Shown here: one piece after another, positions 1 through 6,215 of the stretch
How the letters are laid out: each line of letters begins with the position of its first letter
How positions within the stretch are numbered: position 1 is the stretch's first letter
DNA from: Clostridia bacterium
Lineage (GTDB): Bacteria > Bacillota > Clostridia > Oscillospirales > CAG-272
Assembly (NCBI GenBank): GCA_017466495.1
Contig: JAFTUB010000134.1
Location: 1 to 6,270, forward strand
Reading direction: 5' to 3'
DNA: 6,270 nucleotides
Notes under the pieces: generated by a model
Seen by the model: the letters and a program-made list of their open reading frames with translations, nothing else
What the model was told of the DNA's origin: nothing
Databases searched by the model: none
Made by a program: the position numbers and the translations under genes

Positions 1-1
1 C

Positions 2-844
2 ATGGAGGCGGCGGATGCACGCTTTGTGGCCGAGCATATTACCGATATTTATTTCAAGCTTTCCGAGGAAAGTCGGAGAAACTTTCACGCCGCCCCCCTT
101 GCCCTGTCCAAACAGGTGGCTTATATCGATGCCGGGGGAAATGTGAAAGGTCTTGAAGGGGTCAGCTGGAGCGATGCGGTTTCCCTTTCCATGAACGAGT
201 TCCATACCCTTTGTCTCTTCTCTGACGGCAGAGTAGAGGCCGCAGGCCATTCGGGCTACGGCCGCACCAGCGTAAGCAGCTGGAAGAACGTGGTAGACAT
301 TGCCGCAGGTGAGCGGCATTCGGTTGGCCTTCGCGCCGAGGGCAAGGTGTCTGCGGTGGGCGACAACAGCCAGGGGCAGTGCAACGTGACCAACTGGAAC
401 GGCATTCTGGATGTGGCCGCAGGCCGCTATCACACCGTGGGGCTTCGCTACAACGGCACGGTGCTGGCCACCGGCTCCAACGCCAGCGGCCAGTGTAATG
501 TGTCGGGCTATGCCGATATTATTGCGGTGGAAGCCGGTGACTGGATGACGGTGCTGCTCCATCGGGACGGCAGCGTAACGGTGCTGGGTAATACCGCCCT
601 TGGGGTGGACGAGGCCAACAGTTGGACCGATATTGTGGACATTTCCGCAGGCAGCTCCCATGTGCTGGGGCTGACGGCTGACGGACGCGTGCTGATGGCG
701 GGACGTCCCATTTCCGGGAATGCCGGCTCTCCCGAGGGATGGCCGCCTGTCACCGAGATTGCGGCGGGAAGCGTGTGCATCGCCGGCCTGACCGCCGACG
801 GCCAGCTTCACCTTGCCGGGGACGGTGCGCCCCAGGTTCACTGA
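2..844 (+). CDS. RCC1-repeat (beta-propeller) protein, probably 5'-truncated by the window edge
   Basis: The product has a regular RCC1-type array. Repeats start at W56, W94, W132, Y170, W208 and W247, so the period is 38, 38, 38, 38 and 39 residues. Each blade follows the pattern W-x-x-(V/I)-x-(D/A)-(I/V)-x-A-G, then x-H-x-(V/L)-G-L, then x-(D/N/E)-G-x-V-x-x-x-G. Residues 39-55 look like the second half of a further blade, giving about six and a half blades; RCC1 propellers usually have seven. Residues 1-38 are a non-repeat, partly helical leader. RCC1-repeat proteins in gut Clostridia often carry a longer N-terminal region, and the frame's ATG is at the second base of the window with no visible ribosome site, so the true start may lie upstream. 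Function is unknown; such propellers are normally protein-interaction platforms. The stop (842-844) is 63 bases before the next gene, whose promoter region begins immediately after it. Confidence 0.85.
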   Translation: MEAADARFVAEHITDIYFKLSEESRRNFHAAPLALSKQVAYIDAGGNVKGLEGVSWSDAVSLSMNEFHTLCLFSDGRVEAAGHSGYGRTSVSSWKNVVDIAAGERHSVGLRAEGKVSAVGDNSQGQCNVTNWNGILDVAAGRYHTVGLRYNGTVLATGSNASGQCNVSGYADIIAVEAGDWMTVLLHRDGSVTVLGNTALGVDEANSWTDIVDISAGSSHVLGLTADGRVLMAGRPISGNAGSPEGWPPVTEIAAGSVCIAGLTADGQLHLAGDGAPQVH

Positions 845-869
845 TTACAGCGAAATATTGGCATAGAAT
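841..869 (+). promoter_or_regulatory. candidate sigma-A-type promoter of the five-gene operon
   Basis: A -10-like hexamer TAGAAT (864-869, 5 of 6 to TATAAT) lies 17 bases after CTGATT (841-846, only 3 of 6 to TTGACA). Transcription would start near 876 and leave a leader of roughly 30 bases before the ATG at 908. An alternative reading is TTGGCA (858-863) with GATATT (882-887) at an 18-base spacing. This is the most AT-rich stretch of the window and the only gap ahead of the tightly packed genes, which makes a promoter here sensible. The -35 match is weak, so the exact boxes are uncertain. Confidence 0.35.
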
Positions 870-906
870 TTCTTACAACGAGATATTGACAAAGGATTTC
901 TTACAG
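845..906 (+). repeat. 28-bp tandem direct repeat filling the intergenic region
   Basis: Bases 845-872 and 873-900 are head-to-tail copies of a 28-base unit beginning TTACA and ending ATTTC. They match at 23 of 28 positions. A third partial copy (TTACAG, 901-906) runs almost to the ATG at 908. The array starts directly after the stop codon of the RCC1 gene and fills the gap between the genes. It is clearly richer in A+T than the flanking genes. Copy 1 contains TAGAAT, a good -10-like hexamer; at the same place copy 2 has AAGGAT, which forms part of the likely ribosome site. The duplication itself is seen directly; any regulatory role is inferred. Confidence 0.85.
891..896 (+). promoter_or_regulatory. 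weak, distant ribosome binding site of the transglutaminase gene
   Basis: AAAGGA ends 11 bases before the ATG at 908. That is longer than the 5-9 base spacing at the downstream genes, and the core is weaker than their GGAGG-like sites. It lies inside the second copy of the 28-bp repeat. No better start codon with a closer site is visible in this frame. Confidence 0.5.
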
Positions 907-907
907 T

Positions 908-2929
908 ATGAAGAAGATTTTGCGTTCCGCCCTGCTTGTGCTGGGGATCGTGCTGCTTATTGCCGCTTTGGCTGCATTGGTGCTGATGACGGCTCTGCGG
1001 CCCTTGACCATGGAGGCGGGGGGAACTGTTCCTGCAGCTGAGGCTTTTTGCCGCTACCCCTTTCTTCGCGGAGGGGTGTCGGGCGATCCGGCTGACGGGT
1101 CTGCCGACCCTCTCATTCCGGGAGAATATACCGTCACGCTGCGGGTGCTGGGGATTCCCAGGACGGCGGTGCTGGCGGTTGTCGATACCGTTCCCCCTCG
1201 CTTGACACCCATTTCACACAGCTGTTTTCTTGGGGAAGAACCGAGTATCGATGCCCTTGTGACGGTGGAGGATGTGACCGAAACCAAACTGTCCTACGTG
1301 ACGCCCCCCGATGTTTCCTGCGCAGGGACGCAGACGGTGGAGGTGTGTGCTGTGGATGCGGGAGGAAACCGCACCACCGTTGAGGTGGCTCTGGCGGTGT
1401 ATTCCATTGCTCACGATGTTGAGGTGGAAGCGGGGACTTCTCCACGCACGGTGGAGAAGCAGATCGCTGATGCCATTGACGGGGAGGTTACCTTTGGCGG
1501 AGCAATGGATGAGCTGGATACTTCTCAGATCGGCGAGCATGAGGTGCATTTTTTGCTGGACGGCCGGGAAGTTGACATGACGCTGACGGTGGTGGATACC
1601 GTCAGCCCTATCGGCTCTGTCCGTACAGCGCCGGCCCTTCTCGGCGGCACGGTGCACCCCGAAGCTTTTCTGGACGGGGTGACCGATGAAACGGAGGTTT
1701 CTGTCGAGTTCGCAGACTCCCCCGACTTTTCGCAGAAAGGGCTTTGCACGGTGGATATTCTGCTTACCGATGCGGGGGGGAATACCACGGTGCTGCAGAG
1801 TTCGGCTTTAGTTTACGGTGCCCCCGCCTCCTGTACGCTGGAGATGGGAACCTTTACCCCGGAGAGCCTGCGGGCGATCCTGTTGGCGGGGGAAGAATTA
1901 ACGGCAGACGAAGCCCTTCTGACCGATCTTCGCCCCGGGACGTTTGAGCTTCCTTTGACTACCGTTGATGGAGAGGTATTGACGCAGACCGTAACCTTTA
2001 CCGATTCCTATCCTCCCATTGGCGAGCCGCAGAACCGCACGGCCTTTGCGGGACAGACGCTGGATGCCGAGGCCTTTGTTGCTTACGCCGCCGACTCTAC
2101 TCCCCTGACCTATCACTTTACCGATGGCAAGGTTCCCGATTTCTCTGCGATTGGGTCGCATCCTGTTTGGATTACCGTAACCGATCAGGGCGGGAATTCC
2201 ATCGAGCTTTCTGCTCAGCTCACCGTACTGCCTGACACTGAGGGTCCTGTGATCTACGGGGTCGGGGACAGGGTGATCTACCTGGGTGAGGGGATCTCCT
2301 ATATGAAGGGCGTGGTCGCCCGGGATAACTGCGACGGCGAGGTGAGCGTGAAGGTGGACTCCTCCAAGGTTCGCCCCAGGCAGGCCGGCAGCTATGCCGT
2401 GACCTATACTGCCCAGGACCGGGCGGGTAATGTGACCAGTCGCACCGTAACCTTTACGATAAAGGCGGCCGACCTGGACGCTCTCAATGAGAGAGCAGAC
2501 AGCATCCTCGCTTCTATTCTTCGCGATGGCATGACCGAGCGGCAGCGTGCCCGCGCTATCTATGACTGGGTGACTCGAAATATGTCCTACACCGCCTATG
2601 CCGACAAGACCGACTACGTGGCCGCCGCCTTCTACGGCTTCAACAACCGTCGGGGCGACTGCTTCGTGTACTATTCCATGTCCCGTGTCCTTCTGACCCG
2701 GGCCGGCTTTGAAAACCTGGAGATCCACCGCAACAAACCCAACCAGCCCCATTTCTGGAATCTGGTGAAGACTGAAGAAGGCTGGTACCACTTTGATACC
2801 TGTCCCCATTATGCCGCACACCCTCTCGACAGCTTCCTTCTGACCGATGCCCAGGTGAAGGCCTACTCCGAGAACCATGTGGCCGACTATTATAGCTTTG
2901 ATCCTGCTCTGTACCCCGCAACCCCCTGA
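908..2929 (+). CDS. membrane-anchored transglutaminase-like protein with Ig-like repeats
   Basis: This 673-residue protein begins with a short basic stretch (MKKILR) and one hydrophobic helix (about 7-30) with no lipobox, so the rest is probably tethered outside the membrane. Residues about 34-520 form seven beta-rich Ig-like modules. Three pairs alternate between modules ending VDTVPP-like (92-97, 229-234, 365-370) and modules ending (T/V)D-x-GGN (149-154, 287-292, 425-430). A seventh module of DUF5011/HYR type ends DRAGN at 504-508. Residues about 525-673 form a transglutaminase-like domain with a complete candidate triad: C585 (GDCF), H615 (PHFWN) and D630 (HFDTC). Such domains cross-link or cleave amide bonds in proteins or peptides, so a cell-surface or wall-associated role is likely; the substrate cannot be told. 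It is the first gene of the likely operon, with 30 bases to the next. Confidence 0.88.
   Translation: MKKILRSALLVLGIVLLIAALAALVLMTALRPLTMEAGGTVPAAEAFCRYPFLRGGVSGDPADGSADPLIPGEYTVTLRVLGIPRTAVLAVVDTVPPRLTPISHSCFLGEEPSIDALVTVEDVTETKLSYVTPPDVSCAGTQTVEVCAVDAGGNRTTVEVALAVYSIAHDVEVEAGTSPRTVEKQIADAIDGEVTFGGAMDELDTSQIGEHEVHFLLDGREVDMTLTVVDTVSPIGSVRTAPALLGGTVHPEAFLDGVTDETEVSVEFADSPDFSQKGLCTVDILLTDAGGNTTVLQSSALVYGAPASCTLEMGTFTPESLRAILLAGEELTADEALLTDLRPGTFELPLTTVDGEVLTQTVTFTDSYPPIGEPQNRTAFAGQTLDAEAFVAYAADSTPLTYHFTDGKVPDFSAIGSHPVWITVTDQGGNSIELSAQLTVLPDTEGPVIYGVGDRVIYLGEGISYMKGVVARDNCDGEVSVKVDSSKVRPRQAGSYAVTYTAQDRAGNVTSRTVTFTIKAADLDALNERADSILASILRDGMTERQRARAIYDWVTRNMSYTAYADKTDYVAAAFYGFNNRRGDCFVYYSMSRVLLTRAGFENLEIHRNKPNQPHFWNLVKTEEGWYHFDTCPHYAAHPLDSFLLTDAQVKAYSENHVADYYSFDPALYPATP
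1007..2239 (+). repeat. three-fold ~137-residue super-repeat coding for paired Ig-like modules
   Basis: Within the transglutaminase protein, landmark residues recur at a near-constant distance. The Asp of the (V/T)D-T/S-x-x-P linker is at 93, 230 and 366 (137 and 136 apart). The Asn of the GGN motif is at 154, 292 and 430 (138 and 138 apart). Each unit is therefore a pair of unlike modules, not a simple run of one module. The DNA copies are strongly diverged, so this is an old duplication or a conserved architecture, not a recent expansion. Boundaries are approximate. Confidence 0.7.
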
Positions 2930-2945
2930 TCGATCCGAAATATGC

Positions 2946-2953
2946 AAAGGAGA
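2946..2953 (+). promoter_or_regulatory. ribosome binding site fixing the lipoprotein start at 2960
   Basis: AAAGGAGA ends six bases before the ATG at 2960. An in-frame ATG at 2942 lies upstream of this site and has no ribosome site of its own; starting there would add six residues (MQRRTI) ahead of the signal peptide. The site therefore selects 2960. Confidence 0.85.
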
Positions 2954-2959
2954 ACGATA

Positions 2960-3514
2960 ATGAATACCTTCAACCGCTTCCTTGTTTTGCTTGCCGTCCT
3001 GCTGGCAGTGCTGGCCCTTTCCGCCTGCGGGGAAACCCCTGCCGTGGTGGACGGGGAAAGCAGTACCACTCCCGCCGAGACCACCGCTGCTCCCGAGCCC
3101 GCCGCTCCTCCTGCCGTGTACGGCCTGACCGTTGGGGAAAGCCTGCTTTACCCCGGTGCTGATCCCGCCGCCGTGCTTCCCGCTTTGGGCGAACCCCTTG
3201 ACTGCCTGGAGGCACCCAGTTGTGTCCATGACGGTATGGATCGGGTCTACTACTACGCCGGATATGAAATCAACACCCAGCCCACCGCTGACGGCGGTGA
3301 GGTGATCGTATCGGTCTACCTGACGGATGACAGCATCACCACCGACGAGGGACTCCGTATCGGGGACAGCGCGGATAAGATCGTCCAGATGTACGGCGAG
3401 GCAGCGCCCGAGGGCGGCGTGTATGTCTATACCAAAACCGACCGCGGCGTGTCGGTGTCCCTGAACATTCAAACCAACGGGTCGGGGGAAGTGACCTCGA
3501 TCTTCTACAGCTGA
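2960..3514 (+). CDS. lipoprotein with a duplicated C-terminal domain, function unknown
   Basis: This 184-residue product has a lipoprotein signal peptide: N-terminal Asn/Arg residues, a hydrophobic core at about 7-20 and the lipobox L20-S21-A22-C23. The lipid-bearing Cys23 would anchor it to the outer face of the membrane. Residues about 24-52 are a flexible Glu/Thr/Ala/Pro spacer. The remainder looks like two related halves. The first (about 54-121) has GLTVGES, then LGEP, YYYAGYEI and GGEVIVSVYL. The second (about 130-184) has GLRIGDS, then YGEA, YVYTKT and GEVTSIFYS. C82 and C88 in the first half could form a disulfide. From memory, this type of sequence (Cys, then a Tyr-rich strand, then a T-x-EG-x-x-xG-x-S turn) recurs in uncharacterised Firmicutes lipoproteins. 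The start is set by the SD at 2946-2953; the stop overlaps the next gene's SD. I assign no function. Confidence 0.85.
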   Translation: MNTFNRFLVLLAVLLAVLALSACGETPAVVDGESSTTPAETTAAPEPAAPPAVYGLTVGESLLYPGADPAAVLPALGEPLDCLEAPSCVHDGMDRVYYYAGYEINTQPTADGGEVIVSVYLTDDSITTDEGLRIGDSADKIVQMYGEAAPEGGVYVYTKTDRGVSVSLNIQTNGSGEVTSIFYS

Positions 3515-3524
3515 GGAGGATATT

Positions 3525-4151
3525 ATGCTGACCTGTGAACGCACCTCTGTGATGAATCTGGAAAACGCCATCCGCGGGATGCGGAATCCCCTCAACAGCT
3601 GGGACCGCTCGGACAGCTATTATACCGAGAATGGGTACGTGCTGGGAGAATCCGACCTGCAGCTGGCCGCCAAGCTTGCCCGCGCCGGCTCGGACCACCG
3701 CAAATTCCTGCGGCAGATCTTGGTGTCGGTGGACATCACCGCGCCCCTCTACTGGTGGAAGGAATTTGATACCTACAAGGTGGGGACGGTGGCCAACTCC
3801 TGCTCCACCATGCACAAAATCCATGCCGCTCCCTTTACCCGTGCAGACTTTTCCTGCGACCGCATGACGGCTCCCGCCCTTGCGGTGCTGGATGGCGTGA
3901 TCGATTTCCTCGAAACCGAGCGCCAGGCCTTCTGCGAGACCAAGGAGATCGGCCATTGGCATAATATGATCCAGATGCTGCCCACCTCCTATAACCAGAT
4001 GCGTACCGTCACCCTCAACTATGAGGTGCTGGTGAACATCTACTATGCCCGCCGCAACCATAAGCTGGCCGAGTGGCATACCCTCTGTGCCTGGATCGAA
4101 GCGCTGCCCTACGCCAAGGAACTGGTCTGCGTCAAGGACAAGGAAGTCTGA
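3525..4151 (+). CDS. uncharacterised 208-residue protein, possible divergent ThyX-fold relative
   Basis: The start ATG follows AGGAGG (3514-3519) by five bases, and that SD overlaps the stop of the lipoprotein gene, so translation is probably coupled. No signal peptide or membrane helix is visible, so it is probably cytoplasmic. I do not recognise it as a named family. Its plan resembles flavin-dependent thymidylate synthase (ThyX). A helical part has the pattern LA-x-KL-x-x-AGSDHRKF (48-61). Next comes VDITAPLYWWKEFDTYK (69-85) followed by VANSCSTMHK (89-98), placed where ThyX relatives have P-x-(F/V)-x-x-Q/E-x-x-x-H-R followed by S-x-N-x-x-S-x-R. A C-terminal part has LPTSYNQ (152-158), a helical stretch, RRNHKLAEW (176-184) and IEALPY (191-196), like the closing R-x-x-x-x-x-x-E helix of ThyX. 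The canonical RHR signature is absent, so thymidylate synthesis should not be assumed. The fold assignment is inference. Confidence 0.75.
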   Translation: MLTCERTSVMNLENAIRGMRNPLNSWDRSDSYYTENGYVLGESDLQLAAKLARAGSDHRKFLRQILVSVDITAPLYWWKEFDTYKVGTVANSCSTMHKIHAAPFTRADFSCDRMTAPALAVLDGVIDFLETERQAFCETKEIGHWHNMIQMLPTSYNQMRTVTLNYEVLVNIYYARRNHKLAEWHTLCAWIEALPYAKELVCVKDKEV

Positions 4152-4157
4152 TCGCAG

Positions 4158-4164
4158 AAAGGAG
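4158..4164 (+). promoter_or_regulatory. ribosome binding site fixing the GTG start of the flavoprotein
   Basis: AAAGGAG ends nine bases before GTG at 4174. The frame is open further upstream, with an ATG at 4045, but that region lies inside the preceding gene and encodes unrelated, low-quality sequence. The SD and the position of the FAD-binding motif both point to GTG 4174. Confidence 0.85.
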
Positions 4165-4173
4165 TACATAACG

Positions 4174-5535
4174 GTGAAACATTCGCTGAAATTTGACGTT
4201 GCCGTAATCGGCGGAGGGCCGGGGGGCATCCCCGCGGCATTGGCCGCCGCACGCCGGGGGGCAAAGGTGATTCTGGTGGAGCGCAACGGCCATCTTGGGG
4301 GCAACCTGGTGATGGGCCTCCCCCTGTTGGGATACCTGGATCAGAACGGCCGGCAGATCATCGGCGGCATCGCGCAAGAGTTTATCGACGATATGATGGC
4401 CGCAGGGCACAGCTGGGGACACGCCCGCTGTCCGCTGCACAATTCCATTACCCTGGTGCATCCCGAGCATTTTAAGCTCATGCTCCTGCAGAAATGTGTG
4501 GATGCGGGGATCGAACTGCTCTTCCACAGCGAGCTCATCGGCGCGGTGGTGAACAATGGCCGCCTGCAGGCGGTGCGGGTAATGGGCAAGGGAACTGAGG
4601 TGGAGATTTCCGCCGATGTTTTCGTGGACGCCACCGGCGACGGCGACCTGGCCTACCTTGCGGGCTGTCGCTATGAGAAGGGGGCCGAGGACAGCGGCGT
4701 TCTGCAGCCGCCTACGGTCATGTTTGCCCTGACGGGCTTTGAAGAGGAGAAATTTTTCGAATTTCTCGAGGCCCATCCCGAAAACCTGCGTCAGCTGGAC
4801 ACCATGGAGATCGGACCGGGCTACGACACCTCGCTGTGGCGTCGGGAACCCACCCACGTCTTTGTGGGAATGCAGGCCTATCTGGAGGAGCTCCGTCAGA
4901 AGGAAAATATCCCCGTTCTGCGGGAGAATATTATCTACATCAATTCCACTGTGCCGGGGAAGATCTTTGTCAATACCGTCCGGGTGCCGGGCTGCGATGG
5001 CAGCGATCTCTTCAGCCTGAGCCGCGGAGAAATCGACGGGCATCTGCAAATCCCGGGAATCCTTGATATGTTCCGCCGCTTTGTCCCCGGCTTTGCGCAC
5101 GTGGTGCTGGACTCCATCAGCCCCGCCATCGGTATCCGCGAGTCCCGCCGGTTTGCGGGAATGGAGCGGCTCACCGTGGACCGCGTGCTGGCCGGCGCTG
5201 TTCCCGCCGACACCGTCGCCCTCGGCGGCTATAAAGTGGACATCCACAACGGTGAGGGGAAGGGGACCATCCTCAAGCAGGTCAAGCAGCCTTACGGTAT
5301 TCCCCTGGGATGCCTGATCTCGGCCGATGTGGACGGCCTTCTGCTCAGCGGTCGGTGCATCTCCATGGATTCGCCTACTCTTGGCTCCATGCGGATCATG
5401 CCCACCTGCATGGCCATCGGTGAGGCCGCAGGCGTCTGTGCCTCCCATGCGGTGCGGAAGGGCGTGTCGGTACGCGAAGTGCCTGCCGAAGCCGTAACGG
5501 CAGATCTCCTTGCTGCCGGCGCTATCCTGAAATAA
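4174..5535 (+). CDS. FAD-dependent oxidoreductase (FAD_oxidored, PF12831-like)
   Basis: The 453-residue product starts at GTG. A Rossmann FAD-binding motif sits right at the N terminus: DVAVIGGGPGG (8-18, the GxGxxG glycines being 13, 15 and 18) with E36 closing the second strand to bind the ribose. Further typical blocks of this flavoprotein group are GGN at 42-44, the ATGDGD strand (153-158), GIRESRRFAG (320-329) and a C-terminal FAD-contact region from LLLSGRC (389-395) to IGEAAG (415-420). Length is normal for the family, and nothing appears truncated. The protein lacks a signal peptide and should be cytoplasmic. Substrate and electron partner cannot be read from sequence; members are usually annotated only as FAD-dependent oxidoreductases. 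It lies 22 bases after the ThyX-like gene and 13 before the YcxB-like gene. Confidence 0.9.
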   Translation: MKHSLKFDVAVIGGGPGGIPAALAAARRGAKVILVERNGHLGGNLVMGLPLLGYLDQNGRQIIGGIAQEFIDDMMAAGHSWGHARCPLHNSITLVHPEHFKLMLLQKCVDAGIELLFHSELIGAVVNNGRLQAVRVMGKGTEVEISADVFVDATGDGDLAYLAGCRYEKGAEDSGVLQPPTVMFALTGFEEEKFFEFLEAHPENLRQLDTMEIGPGYDTSLWRREPTHVFVGMQAYLEELRQKENIPVLRENIIYINSTVPGKIFVNTVRVPGCDGSDLFSLSRGEIDGHLQIPGILDMFRRFVPGFAHVVLDSISPAIGIRESRRFAGMERLTVDRVLAGAVPADTVALGGYKVDIHNGEGKGTILKQVKQPYGIPLGCLISADVDGLLLSGRCISMDSPTLGSMRIMPTCMAIGEAAGVCASHAVRKGVSVREVPAEAVTADLLAAGAILK

Positions 5536-5548
5536 ACGGAGGGTAAGC

Positions 5549-6103
5549 ATGAATTTCACCTGTACGACCGTATATGACTATCCTGCTATCAAAACGCTGC
5601 AGTATGAGATTTTGTACAAGAAACGCAATCCTACTTTATGTGTGGTTCTGCGTGCTGTCATGCGCGGGGTGCCGGCAGTTCTCATCGACGGCGCAGTGAT
5701 CTATCTTCTCTTCACCGGAGGGGCAGATGAAATGCTGCCCATGTGGATGATGTTTGGCGTTCTATTCTCCACATTGCTCTTTATTACGCTTTACCTTCAC
5801 ATAGGGGCACCCAAGGCTGCTTATCGAGCCAACAGCCGGAATGGTGAAGCTAAAGTGGTTTATACCTTCCGCGACGGCAGCTTTACCGCTGATGCTGTTG
5901 CCAACGGTGTTTCCAGTTCGACCAATACGGCATATACAAGCCTGTTTGCCGCATACCGGACAAAGTCGTATTATCTGCTTTTTATGACCAAGAACAGCGC
6001 CAATCTGGTCAGCCGCGCCAATCTGACGCAGGAGCAGGACGCCTGGCTGGAAAACACACTGAAGAATACCCTGGGCAAAGCCTACTATACCTGTAAATTT
6101 TAA
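5549..6103 (+). CDS. YcxB-like two-helix membrane protein
   Basis: The start ATG follows GGAGGG (5538-5543) by five bases. The 184-residue product has a short N-terminal cytoplasmic segment with a basic patch (KKR, 24-26), two hydrophobic helices (about 29-55 and 62-85) and a C-terminal soluble domain (about 100-184). That domain has alternating strands: VVYTFRDGSFTA, then NTAYTSLFAAYRTKSYYLLFMTK (in pieces from about 126 to 148), then a final helix rich in Glu, Lys and Leu. The arrangement fits the YcxB family (PF14317), which has unknown function in Firmicutes. The gene is visibly more AT-rich than the four before it and uses codons such as TTA that are rare upstream. It is the last gene before the terminator. 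Confidence 0.75.
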   Translation: MNFTCTTVYDYPAIKTLQYEILYKKRNPTLCVVLRAVMRGVPAVLIDGAVIYLLFTGGADEMLPMWMMFGVLFSTLLFITLYLHIGAPKAAYRANSRNGEAKVVYTFRDGSFTADAVANGVSSSTNTAYTSLFAAYRTKSYYLLFMTKNSANLVSRANLTQEQDAWLENTLKNTLGKAYYTCKF

Positions 6104-6127
6104 CCGATCCGTATGTTGTTTTCCGGC

Positions 6128-6170
6128 GCGAGCCGAGCGTCAGTGTACAGACGCTCGGCTCGCACTTTTT
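6128..6170 (+). terminator. intrinsic terminator at the end of the operon
   Basis: A perfect 14-bp stem (GCGAGCCGAGCGTC at 6128-6141 with its complement at 6150-6163), an 8-base loop and, after two bases, five T residues (6166-6170) make a strong Rho-independent terminator. It lies 25 bases after the YcxB-like stop codon. No comparable hairpin was seen between the upstream genes, which supports one transcript ending here. Confidence 0.92.
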
Positions 6171-6215
6171 ATCCCCCCGGCCGCGCAGGAAAGTTTTCGC
6201 GGAGGGATGGTGAAG

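Noticed and set aside
886..891. Perfect TTGACA -35 box
   Set aside because: A -10 box 17 bases downstream would fall at the start codon (908), where no TATAAT-like hexamer exists. It is probably a by-product of the repeat unit.
739..1041. 100-codon plus-strand frame bridging the RCC1 and transglutaminase genes
   Set aside because: It overlaps both genes out of frame, has no ribosome site and encodes Arg/Ala/Cys-rich sequence typical of a wrong frame.
2942..2959. Upstream ATG for the lipoprotein
   Set aside because: The strong AAAGGAGA lies after this ATG and is correctly placed for the ATG at 2960.
1898..3595. 565-codon open frame on the minus strand
   Set aside because: It lies antisense to the transglutaminase, lipoprotein and ThyX-like genes, all of which have recognisable motifs and good ribosome sites. 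Its translation is rich in Gly, His and Val with no domain logic, as expected from GC-rich third positions read backwards.
4045..4173. N-terminal extension of the flavoprotein to an upstream ATG
   Set aside because: It would overlap the preceding gene by over 100 bases, lacks an SD and adds 43 residues ahead of a Rossmann motif that is normally near the N terminus. The SD at 4158-4164 supports GTG 4174.
4132..5559. 475-codon open frame on the minus strand
   Set aside because: It mirrors the FAD oxidoreductase almost exactly. Its translation is His-, Gly- and Ala-rich and motif-free, so it is a codon-bias shadow.
6181..6202. CCGCG...CGCGG possible small hairpin
   Set aside because: It has only five perfect pairs with a long, poorly pairing loop, which is easily expected by chance in this GC-rich sequence.
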